Made by a program: the position numbers and the translations under genes. 64,000 bases of DNA from Filimonas sp. (GTDB lineage Bacteria; Bacteroidota; Bacteroidia; Chitinophagales; Chitinophagaceae). The stretch lies in the NCBI GenBank assembly GCA_017306865.1, contig JAFKHH010000014.1, positions 310,001-374,000 of the forward strand. Direction: 5' to 3'. This document shows, piece by piece, positions 54,864-63,209 of the stretch. Within the stretch, counting starts at the first letter, position 1. The number at the start of each line of letters is the position of its first letter. The notes under the pieces are model-generated. The model saw only the letters and a list, made by a program, of their open reading frames with translations, had not been told where the DNA came from and searched no databases.

Positions 54864-56081
54864 TTAATCATAAGAAAGCATATTTTTAATAACATGGTCA
54901 GCTAGTGCAGCACTTATATGAGAACAATATTTTTGAATATTATCATTTTTTTCGTTATCAGCAAAGTCACAAACACCTTTAATTGAAAGTGGAATGGGTT
55001 TAGGGCTTGAAGTTTGACTACAACTGTAATATATAGAATAAGTTTCCATATCAATAGCAACAAGTTTCCTTGAATGTGATTTAATTTTACTCGTATAACT
55101 ACTATTGGCTATTACAGCAGCGCCCGACCCTACAGGACCTATTTTTAAATCCAAATCCCCATTAATAGAGTTACCCCTCCAACTATCTTTTATTTTCCTT
55201 AAAACATCTTTATTCGCCTTTAACTCAATAAACTCTTCTCTTAGTTCTGTAGAAATAGGAATACCTCGGTAATCAGGTTCAAATCCCTCTTCTCCATCAT
55301 TTTCAATAATCTTTCCACTACCAAGATCAAATGAAAAATCACAGACAACAAGGTCGCCTAAAGAAACAGCACCTTTTACACCGCCACAAATACCAGTCAT
55401 TATTATATATTTGGGGCGAAAAAACTCTATCATCTTAGCTGTCGCATACGCTGCTGCTACAAGACCCATTTGAGGTAATGCCGTAGCAACAATTTTTACT
55501 GAATGATTTTTTCCAGTTACTACTGATCCTATGTTATAGTTCGTTATATCGTTACCCATCTTTTTCTTTTCCCAATTGTATGGTAATTCAAGAACTGAAT
55601 CCAATTCTGGGGAACGCAAAGCTGCAATAATTGCGACATCATATTTATAGTTCTTCTCTTGATTAACTTCTTCACTGGATTTAACTAGGTATCTGACCTT
55701 CTCTTTTAAACTGTCTTGCCAATCAATGCTTTTAATGTCATATTTAATTAATACAATGCCATTTTTCTCAAATTCTCTGCTATACCTCTTAATAATATCT
55801 TCATACTCACTTAATCCAATTATTGAACTAGGATTCTTCAATCTATGACTTTTCTTAATTTCTTCAACAAACACTAGTCCTAAATCTTCCTTTGGTGTTT
55901 GATTAAATCTTTCGGGCAAATTCATGTCTAAAATAAGCAAGTCAAAAGCATTTTGAAGTGCAAGTCTAGCAGAGACGAGATCACATGCTGTTTCTATTTT
56001 ACAGCCGCCAATAGAGTTAAGTATTTCTGTTATTTTTACAGCTTTGGCTGCATTATCATCAAGAATCAGAACTTTTATCAC
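54864..56081 (-). CDS. dtcC: Detocs-like DtcC: receiver domain fused to PNP (nucleosidase/phosphorylase) effector
   Basis: The protein has 405 residues. Residues 1-135 are a receiver: acidic pair D8-D9, phospho-acceptor D52 (LLILDMNLP), and a Lys in LIKYD near 113. Residues about 147-400 are a purine nucleoside phosphorylase-type domain: VAIIAAL at its start, the GICGGVKGAVSLGD phosphate/ribose loop near 230, DMETYSIYYS near 344 and KGVCDFAD with the catalytic-type D372. In Detocs the activated PNP domain splits ATP, killing the infected cell before phage matures. It overlaps dtcB by 23 bp. The symbol is assigned by architecture. Confidence 0.88.
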   Translation of the reverse strand: MIKVLILDDNAAKAVKITEILNSIGGCKIETACDLVSARLALQNAFDLLILDMNLPERFNQTPKEDLGLVFVEEIKKSHRLKNPSSIIGLSEYEDIIKRYSREFEKNGIVLIKYDIKSIDWQDSLKEKVRYLVKSSEEVNQEKNYKYDVAIIAALRSPELDSVLELPYNWEKKKMGNDITNYNIGSVVTGKNHSVKIVATALPQMGLVAAAYATAKMIEFFRPKYIIMTGICGGVKGAVSLGDLVVCDFSFDLGSGKIIENDGEEGFEPDYRGIPISTELREEFIELKANKDVLRKIKDSWRGNSINGDLDLKIGPVGSGAAVIANSSYTSKIKSHSRKLVAIDMETYSIYYSCSQTSSPKPIPLSIKGVCDFADNEKNDNIQKYCSHISAALADHVIKNMLSYD

Positions 56082-56532
56082 TTATCAATATATTTAAATG
56101 TTTTGTCAATTTATCTTGCCAAGCGTTTGAACCGGGTCTGTATTCAATCATTGTCACATAAAATGCATCAAATTCCTTTGCTAGCTTCCGATCCCACTCT
56201 TCCAATGATTCAAATTTCCCGTTTTCACCAAAGCCTTCATATTGTGTTACAATGATAACATGAGTTTGAACTTTCTTTCGCTTTAATTCCCTCATTATAT
56301 CTCTTCCAGCAACAGGTCTAGGTTTGTACCCGTCTTCTCCTGATTTAATATCGTAATTTGGCAACTGCATGTCTAATAATACTAAATCGTAATTCTCTTT
56401 TAATAATATTAATAAACCAGATTGGTACGACATTTTAGTATCCATCTGGATGTTGGAATTAAATTTTGTCATAAAAGATTTAATCCCATTTAATTTTATT
56501 GGGTCATCTTCAATTATTAAAACTTTCATCAT
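56059..56532 (-). CDS. dtcB: Detocs-like DtcB: stand-alone receiver
   Basis: The protein has 157 residues, ATG at 56532 or 56529. It is a receiver with no output domain: acidic E8-D9-D10, phospho-acceptor D54 (LVLLDMQLP) and T96 (VIIVTQ). The conserved receiver Lys appears to be Glu130: MIEYRPG aligns with LIKYDIK of DtcC. In Detocs, the single receiver drains phosphate from the kinase and so prevents accidental activation of the toxic effector. It overlaps the kinase gene and dtcC by 23 bp on each side, suggesting tight co-translation. Confidence 0.88.
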   Translation of the reverse strand: MMKVLIIEDDPIKLNGIKSFMTKFNSNIQMDTKMSYQSGLLILLKENYDLVLLDMQLPNYDIKSGEDGYKPRPVAGRDIMRELKRKKVQTHVIIVTQYEGFGENGKFESLEEWDRKLAKEFDAFYVTMIEYRPGSNAWQDKLTKHLNILISDKSSDS

Positions 56533-59500
56533 TTTTTTGTTTTAAAATTCCATCAAACCCAAACGATATAACAGTTTTAAACCAAAAATCTGTAGTCTCT
56601 TCTTCAACAAGTAACTCAATTTTTTCATCGTTTCTTGCTAAATTTTGAGTTAGGGCTTTCATAATTTTTGGAAAACCCGTGCCTCCTTCTCCACTATATG
56701 CATTTTTGAGCTTAGATTGATCCAACAATGCTTTCTTAACTTCTACAGCACGATTTCTGCAATATGAAACATAATTTTCATCATTTGCTAGATTATTCTT
56801 GACTTCAATAATTATTCGATCATCTGTATTCGCGACTTTAATGAATATCTGTAATTCATTTGGTGAAACATGAGAATGCTTCAATGCGTTGTGTAATAGG
56901 TAAAATACTATGTCTGTGAAATGAGGGAAATAATCTCCGTCAATTTGGAGATTACATTGATTGTCGATTTTGATAGAAGTGCCAAGAAAACTCCTGATTA
57001 ATGCCTGAACGCTAGAATCGAGAAGGATTGAAAAGTCAAAAGCATCTAAGTATTTCTTGTTCGATCTCCTGAACCATTCAGATATTTTTTGAACTTCAAC
57101 AATAATAGCCGTCCTGCAATCTCTTAACTCAGCTACTATTTCCTGGTTAGTTGATATATTAATATAGTTCTTTAAACTATCAATCCGGTTCATTGAGGTT
57201 TCCAAAGTATCAAAAATTCGATCAAACTCTTTTGTAGTTTCTGTACTTAAATAATTCCTTATCTCCTGTAGATTATCCTCGGTGCGATCCCATAGTTCTG
57301 CTATCACTCCTTCCACAAATAGATCAAAATCTTTTACACTTCCAAGTTTATGCTGAAAAATTGTCAACAAAGATTTCTCACCATAGGAATAATTAAACAA
57401 CCCCTTAGAAGGTTTAGCCTCTGTACTAATCTGGATTATTTGAGTTTTTAACTTCTCAGATATCTCATCTATCTGTTTGGAAAAATTGTTGAATGCTTTG
57501 TTAAGTTTCTCTCTATCATCTTCTGCCAAAGCATATCTAAGCAGAATGTACTCATTAGGCAAATATGATTGATCTGCCTCGCTCCAAGAAGTAATTAATC
57601 TTGCAGCTTCAAAAACACTTCTAATTTGTCCAGGCAATGTACCATGCCTTATACGCATGCTCAAATAGGTATTTAATCCATTATCTGCGCTGAATAAAAA
57701 TAGATCGCGAATTTTTAAAAAAGCTTCGGTAAAATGAAGGAATCTATCATAACTTGTCAGCTTTATATTCTTTAAAATTTCTTCTTTATTCTCTTCATGT
57801 TCATTTTTCTCATCCGGCTGATAATTATCATCGAAATAATAAACAAAAAGCTTTTCTACAGAACCTTCAAGTTTTGTTAACTGCTCAATTGATAATGAAG
57901 CAATTTCTACGTTACGCAAAAAATTTTCGCGAAGCTCTTTATTTAATGCATTCTTAACCCCTTTTATATCTACGTATATTTTACTATAGTCTATTTGCTT
58001 AATCCCTTTCCTAACAACCACCTTTCTAAGTAATTCAGAAACTTCTGCCCCGTTGGAATAGTTTTCAAGTTTTGATCCTAAGAAATTGCAAATTTCAATT
58101 CTAGCTAAGTCCATCTCGTCTTGATCTCGAAAAAAAGGAGAAGAATATAAAACTTCATGCCTACACACCTTATCCAAAAAAGCCACCTGTCGTTTATTTT
58201 TAATTTCTACATGCTCTAAAAAATCTTTTGGCGTATCACAATTCAATGAGCATAAAAAATTATCATATCCTACATAAATATGATAGTTATCGACATCCAA
58301 TTCATATATCTTTAGCAATACAGATAAACATACATTATCAGACACTCTAGAATCTTCTGATGAAATGAGTTGACTAATAAAATCCGGATTAAAAAAATGA
58401 TTTTGAAAATTAGGAACATCAATTAAAGTGTCAACGCAGAATTCTAGTGCATCTACTAATTGCTCAAGCTTAATTAATGTTCTAAATTTTGCAGATGCAA
58501 CATCAACCCTCACATGGTTTAATTTTAACTCTGGTTGAAATCGTTCTTCATTAATTATATAATCAAACACGTTTAACGCATTCGTATAATCATTCAATCC
58601 CATATATCTTAGACCGATATACTTTAATTCCCTAAAACTAAGCGAATCGTATTCCTCAGGTGTGGTTATACCTTTAAAAATTCTATCAATAAGGCATATT
58701 ACCGACGAAGTTGTATAATTCGAGACAAAGCTTCTTAAAAAAAGTTCCCTTTTCGATAAATGTATATGCGAATAAAGTGCTGGGTTTATAAATTTTGAAT
58801 TTAACATAGCTAGCTTTTCAAAATCTATATTATTTACCATACCTATTCTATATGGCAATAGCTCTGTTAATAAATTATATATATTGACTGCTAAAGGATG
58901 AAAACCTAACGCTTGCGCTATTGAGAATGCACTACTTAAAGAAATCTCATAGTTTTCATCCCTATTGAAGAGAGAAACCAAGCAAGTAATTAAACTATCT
59001 ACAATTGATTCCTTCTCACCAAATGTTTCAACTGGGGCTATTTGTAAATAGCAAAGCGATCGACTGTAAATATAGATAGCAGAGAAAGAACGTACATTAA
59101 ATCTTATTATACGTGCGGCATATTTAAGTGATTGCTCGTAATTACCAGAAGTGTAGTTATTCAACATAGAAAGATAACTATCGGTTTCTTGTCTATTATG
59201 ACAACCATCTACTAGTGCCAATAAGTTATCTAAATCAACATCATCTATCAATGTTATTAAATCTCGAATAACTCGAATGGTTTTCAATTGCTCTTTTTCA
59301 CTATACAAATTTGTAGTTAAAATCAATTGTGCAGCTTGAATAAAGCCTTTATATCTATCAATAATTGACATCGTACCGTCCAATGCCAAAAGCATTCCAG
59401 CTGGCTTATTATCATCATTATGCGCAAAAAAATCCAATTTTGTATTAAAGTAACCATGCAAACATTCTTGCTGCTTATCGATATAGGCTTGAAGTATGCC

Positions 59501-60109
59501 ATTGTATTGAGAAGGAGAGATATTCTTCTCAATTCTAATACTTATGAAATTTATAATTGCTCCTAATAAAGCTCCTACTCCTTGTTCCAAAACATCACTT
59601 AAAATTTTTTTATTTTCTTGGAAACCACCTTTAAACTCTCCAACATAAAGTCGGGATTGGATACTCCACAATGACTTCGTAATTGTTTTGTCAACTTGAT
59701 CAAGTATCCTCTCTGCTTCCTCATATTTACCCAAAAGAAATAGATTCTCAAATTCAGCTTCTAATTTTAAAAAAGAATTTATTTCAGGATTGTAATCCTT
59801 TAAAAATTTTTCAACCCATAACACCTCTTTTTCAATCCCAGATTTCTGTGGGTATACATTATAATTTGAAATTTCAGAATATTGATCTGTTATCGGATTC
59901 CCTATTATATAATTGTATAGTTCGTCTTCTATATTTTCTAAAACCAAATCTGCTTCGATTGGGCTTAATGAATATTTTATGTTCTGATATAAAAAGTTTC
60001 TATTGATGTTAGAAGGTATAATTCCTTTTTGCAGTCCTTTAATTACTTCTCTGGCTTTTTTTCTCTTCTGCATTTTTGTAGTAGGAAAATTTTTTTTGCC
60101 ACTTTTCAT
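56510..60109 (-). CDS. dtcA: Detocs-like DtcA: TPR-rich sensor with C-terminal histidine kinase
   Basis: The protein has 1199 residues, cytoplasmic, with no signal or membrane helix. Roughly 1-850 is helical and TPR-like (LFLLGKYEEAERILDQVD; LKYIGLRYMGLNDYTNALNVFDYI). It then has an H-box-like helix with candidate phospho-acceptor His920 in LTIFQHKLGSV, and a HATPase_c domain with N-box Asn1074 (LLHNALKHS) and a glycine-rich lid (GEGGTGFPKIMKAL). A TPR sensor kinase followed by a lone receiver and a receiver-effector is the Detocs arrangement; the sensor is thought to detect phage infection. It is first in the operon. AT-rich, unlike the PUL genes. Confidence 0.85.
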   Translation of the reverse strand: MKSGKKNFPTTKMQKRKKAREVIKGLQKGIIPSNINRNFLYQNIKYSLSPIEADLVLENIEDELYNYIIGNPITDQYSEISNYNVYPQKSGIEKEVLWVEKFLKDYNPEINSFLKLEAEFENLFLLGKYEEAERILDQVDKTITKSLWSIQSRLYVGEFKGGFQENKKILSDVLEQGVGALLGAIINFISIRIEKNISPSQYNGILQAYIDKQQECLHGYFNTKLDFFAHNDDNKPAGMLLALDGTMSIIDRYKGFIQAAQLILTTNLYSEKEQLKTIRVIRDLITLIDDVDLDNLLALVDGCHNRQETDSYLSMLNNYTSGNYEQSLKYAARIIRFNVRSFSAIYIYSRSLCYLQIAPVETFGEKESIVDSLITCLVSLFNRDENYEISLSSAFSIAQALGFHPLAVNIYNLLTELLPYRIGMVNNIDFEKLAMLNSKFINPALYSHIHLSKRELFLRSFVSNYTTSSVICLIDRIFKGITTPEEYDSLSFRELKYIGLRYMGLNDYTNALNVFDYIINEERFQPELKLNHVRVDVASAKFRTLIKLEQLVDALEFCVDTLIDVPNFQNHFFNPDFISQLISSEDSRVSDNVCLSVLLKIYELDVDNYHIYVGYDNFLCSLNCDTPKDFLEHVEIKNKRQVAFLDKVCRHEVLYSSPFFRDQDEMDLARIEICNFLGSKLENYSNGAEVSELLRKVVVRKGIKQIDYSKIYVDIKGVKNALNKELRENFLRNVEIASLSIEQLTKLEGSVEKLFVYYFDDNYQPDEKNEHEENKEEILKNIKLTSYDRFLHFTEAFLKIRDLFLFSADNGLNTYLSMRIRHGTLPGQIRSVFEAARLITSWSEADQSYLPNEYILLRYALAEDDREKLNKAFNNFSKQIDEISEKLKTQIIQISTEAKPSKGLFNYSYGEKSLLTIFQHKLGSVKDFDLFVEGVIAELWDRTEDNLQEIRNYLSTETTKEFDRIFDTLETSMNRIDSLKNYINISTNQEIVAELRDCRTAIIVEVQKISEWFRRSNKKYLDAFDFSILLDSSVQALIRSFLGTSIKIDNQCNLQIDGDYFPHFTDIVFYLLHNALKHSHVSPNELQIFIKVANTDDRIIIEVKNNLANDENYVSYCRNRAVEVKKALLDQSKLKNAYSGEGGTGFPKIMKALTQNLARNDEKIELLVEEETTDFWFKTVISFGFDGILKQKNDESFNN

Positions 60110-60340
60110 TGGTTTGGGTATTGATTAAGTATTTAAAAATAAGAAAATAGCTTTTACTTATATACTTTAATATAAATACCTAATATCTATTACTCTAAAT
60201 CTATCTAAAAAGGATTTGTCGTAGGAAGAATACGATTTGATCAAAAAAATTATTGTGCAATTTCTCCATGTCTTCACTTTAATAAAATCATCGACTTCCC
60301 AGCATTTTTTTAGATATAATCGTTCTTGGTGATAAACAAT

Positions 60341-60619
60341 ATGCCAAAATCAAGACCCGATAGTATGCTTCTTATTTCCGAAAAAGAAAAGGAAGAGCGT
60401 TTTATAGATTTCATAGCAAGTTTGATAGTAAAAATCACTTTTCAACAAGTGGGATTAAATCCTGACGAGGGTTCGATTCCCCTTAGGTCGGTTGAAGCCA
60501 ATGCAACGAAAAAAGAGAAGGAAAGAATGAAATGTATAAAAATCAATCACCTAAAAAATCTAAAGCAAGTTTGGAAGGAAAAAATCAAAAAGAGAATTTC
60601 AGATACGAAAGTATCATAA
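60341..60619 (+). CDS. Hypothetical small basic protein between the Detocs-like operon and tmRNA
   Basis: It would have 92 residues from ATG 60341 (TTG 60326 is also open). It is rich in Lys and Glu (SEKEKEERFIDFIASLIVKI; NLKQVWKEKIKKRISDTK) with no signal peptide. I do not recognise it. It is divergent from dtcA and runs towards tmRNA. It could be a real small island gene or a chance frame in AT-rich DNA. Confidence 0.4.
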   Translation: MPKSRPDSMLLISEKEKEERFIDFIASLIVKITFQQVGLNPDEGSIPLRSVEANATKKEKERMKCIKINHLKNLKQVWKEKIKKRISDTKVS

Positions 60620-60670
60620 CCAATATCTTATAAATAAAAATGGGGACTTATTAAAATAAATCTCCATACG

Positions 60671-61042
60671 TGGAGCTGAGGGGAGTCGAACCCCTGTCCA
60701 AACATAATTGCCATAAGCTTTCTACATGCTTATTTCATTATTATTTGTCGGCGCAAAGCAGGAAATGAACAAACCAACCCTGCGCTTAGCCTGATGGTCT
60801 TAAGCAAAGGTCAAGGCATTCCTTTGCAGCATTCTGTGTTTGTTTTTGAGTCGGCGGCGGAGCTTGGTAACAGAACAACCTGCTCGGGCGGCCCTAATGA
60901 CTATCTAATCACTGATTAGGCAGCCATGGCATACTGTGTATTGCCATTTGTAGTTTGAATATTCAGATTAAAGTGCTAATTATACAACGCACTGCATGCT
61001 TACACCTACCGCAACCGATGCTGTCAAAACCAGTACAGCCCC
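60671..61042 (-). ncRNA. ssrA: tmRNA (transfer-messenger RNA)
   Basis: On the minus strand it begins GGGGCTGTACTGGTTTTGACAG and ends GGTTCGACTCCCCTCAGCTCCA; GGGGCTG pairs with CAGCTCC as the acceptor stem, and CCA is not encoded beyond the first A. Length 372 nt fits. The tag frame ends ACA AAT GGC AAT ACA CAG TAT GCC ATG GCT GCC TAA, i.e. TNGNTQYAMAA, with the stop at 60916-60918. It rescues stalled ribosomes by trans-translation. Its 3' end is a common integration site, and the AT-rich island abuts it. Confidence 0.95.
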
Positions 61043-61309
61043 GGAGTCAAGTACGAAGGATGAAGTTGGAAGTAATACAATGTAATATTTGTGATTACAG
61101 CTTCATTCCTACGCTTGTTTTTTGCGAGATGTGAATATCAAAGAACTTTATTGGGAGGACAAATATACGGCTTTTACAGGACTTTTAAGCCTACTCCCAA
61201 GGCTTACCGCCCGGCCAACCAGCTCTCCAATTATTAATTAACTGTTCTTTAAACAGCCCACTCACAACTGATAACTCACCATTCACATCTTCGCCTTATC
61301 TTCATTTGT

Positions 61310-63106
61310 ATGAACTACGCTCCCTCTGCTATATATGATGGGCTGATTGCAAAATGTCAGCAGGAACTGGACTTGCTAAAAAAGAAAAAACAAAACATTG
61401 CCTGGTTGCGGCTGGGCATTGTAATAGCGACAGCACTGCTTGCGAGAATGGTATGGGACACAAGCCTTGCCTACATTATTGGGGTTATCATTATAGGTAT
61501 TGCTGCTTTTTTATATGCGGTATCAAAGGATGCAGATGTAAAATCCCGTATGCAACATCTTAAACGGCTATTGACGATCAATAAAGAAGAATTACCGGTG
61601 CTTGATAATAAATACTATCACCGGCAAACAGGTGCGGAGTTTGAACCGGAGGTACATCCTTATGCAAATGATTTTGATGTGTTTGGAAAAGCGTCTTTGT
61701 ATCAATACATCAACCGCTGTACCAGTGAGCAGGGTAAGCACTTGCTGGCTACTCATTTACTCAATGCTACCGATAAGCAAACAATTCTTGCTACACAGGA
61801 AGCAGTGAAGGAAATAACACCTGCGGTGGAATGGCGGCAGCAGTTAGAGGCTTATGGTATGGCTGATGCACTTACCCATGAAACAGAAGAAAGAATTACT
61901 GCGTGGCTGGTTAAACCAGACATTTATACACAGCGCTACTGGCGTATAGTATGCTATATCTATCCTGTATTAACGCTGGGTATTGGCGCATTGTATTTGT
62001 TGGGCATTCTTCCCTCAACTCTTTTTTCACTCTCGTTATTAATATTCATTATTTTCTCTTTTTCTTTTAGTAAAAAGATCCACACTGTATGGCAGTTGCT
62101 TTCACGCATTGTACCGCAGGCAGATACTTTGTATAAACAACTGGAACAGGTGGAAGTAAATGATTTTAAAAGTGCGCTCATTTCAGAGATTAAACAAAGC
62201 ATTCAAAGCGACAATGCAGTTAAGGCTTCAGCGGAGATCAGGGAATTAAAAAATATCCTCGGGCGTTTTGATGCGCGCCTGAATGTATTTGCTTTTTTCT
62301 TTTTAAACACATTCCTGTTGTGGGACCTGCGCCAACTGGTATCTCTGAATAATTGGAAAAATAAGAATAAACACGCATTACCTAATTGGTTTGATGCTAT
62401 TGCAAAAACAGAATTACTCTCAAGCCTTGCCACGCTATCTTTTAATAATCCGTCATGGATATTTCCTGAAATAGCAGACGAACATTTTACACTTGCAGGA
62501 GAAGCAATTGGTCATCCGTTAATACCAGCAGATAAACGGGTTACTAATTCATTTTCTACAGAAGGCATTAGTAAGGTGAGCATTATTACCGGGTCTAATA
62601 TGGGTGGCAAAAGTACTTTTCTGCGGAGTGTGGGTGTAAACATTGTATTTGCTTTAATGGGCGCTCCCGTTTGCGCCTCTTCATTTAAAGTATCTGTTGT
62701 AAAGCTGATGAGCAGCATGCGTATAGCAGATAATCTTGCAGATAATACTTCTACGTTTTATGCTGAGCTAAAAAAGCTACGCACAATTATAGAATCGGTA
62801 AATCAGCATGAGAAAGTGTATATTTTGTTGGATGAAATTCTGCGTGGTACGAACTCTCTCGACAGGCACACCGGCTCCAAAGCCTTGATCAAACAAATGA
62901 TCTTACAACAAGCCGTTGCTACGATTGCTACACACGACGTAGAGTTAGCGCAACTGGAACAGGATTTCCCGCATGCAATCAGTAACTATCACTTTGATGT
63001 GCAGGTAACAAACGATGAATTGTACTTTGATTATAAGCTAAAGCCGGGAATTTGTAAGAGCCTGAATGCATCTATATTGATGAAGAAGATAGGGATAGAG
63101 TTATAA
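61310..63106 (+). CDS. Membrane-anchored MutS-family (MutS domain V) ATPase
   Basis: The protein has 598 residues. Two N-terminal helices (WLRLGIVIATALLARMVW; YIIGVIIIGIAAFLYAV) and a central hydrophobic pair (about 205-250) indicate a membrane protein. The C-terminal part is the MutS ATPase: Walker A ITGSNMGGKSTFLRS, Walker B VYILLDEILRGTNSLDR and ATIATHDVELAQL. It lacks the mismatch-recognition domain of true MutS. Such short membrane MutS-like proteins are frequent in Bacteroidota and their function is unknown to me; a role in mismatch repair should not be assumed. Confidence 0.9.
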   Translation: MNYAPSAIYDGLIAKCQQELDLLKKKKQNIAWLRLGIVIATALLARMVWDTSLAYIIGVIIIGIAAFLYAVSKDADVKSRMQHLKRLLTINKEELPVLDNKYYHRQTGAEFEPEVHPYANDFDVFGKASLYQYINRCTSEQGKHLLATHLLNATDKQTILATQEAVKEITPAVEWRQQLEAYGMADALTHETEERITAWLVKPDIYTQRYWRIVCYIYPVLTLGIGALYLLGILPSTLFSLSLLIFIIFSFSFSKKIHTVWQLLSRIVPQADTLYKQLEQVEVNDFKSALISEIKQSIQSDNAVKASAEIRELKNILGRFDARLNVFAFFFLNTFLLWDLRQLVSLNNWKNKNKHALPNWFDAIAKTELLSSLATLSFNNPSWIFPEIADEHFTLAGEAIGHPLIPADKRVTNSFSTEGISKVSIITGSNMGGKSTFLRSVGVNIVFALMGAPVCASSFKVSVVKLMSSMRIADNLADNTSTFYAELKKLRTIIESVNQHEKVYILLDEILRGTNSLDRHTGSKALIKQMILQQAVATIATHDVELAQLEQDFPHAISNYHFDVQVTNDELYFDYKLKPGICKSLNASILMKKIGIEL

Positions 63107-63129
63107 TTGTTTAATTGTTGGGGTTTATC

Positions 63130-63171
63130 AAAGAGAAAGAGGCTTACTTGTGGTAAGCCTCTTTCTCTTTT
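63130..63171. terminator. Bidirectional rho-independent terminator
   Basis: AAAGAGAAAGAGGCTTA pairs with TAAGCCTCTTTCTCTTT, a 17-bp stem with a short loop, and is followed by a T-rich tail. It separates the convergent MutS-like and RseP genes. Confidence 0.9.
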
Positions 63172-63209
63172 AATAATATAACAATGTATCAATTGAACAA
63201 TACATCAAT

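Noticed and set aside
54864-56081. Reading the PNP-domain protein as a housekeeping MTA/SAH nucleosidase or purine phosphorylase
   Set aside because: The fused receiver domain and the overlap with a lone receiver and TPR-kinase gene point to a signal-controlled effector.
60467-60491. Possible tRNA gene (GGTTCGATTCC T-arm-like string)
   Set aside because: No D arm, anticodon arm or acceptor stem can be folded around it; kept only as a possible integration-site remnant.
61310-63106. Calling the MutS-like gene a mismatch repair MutS
   Set aside because: It is too short, lacks the mismatch-binding N-terminal domains and has membrane segments; only the ATPase domain is shared.
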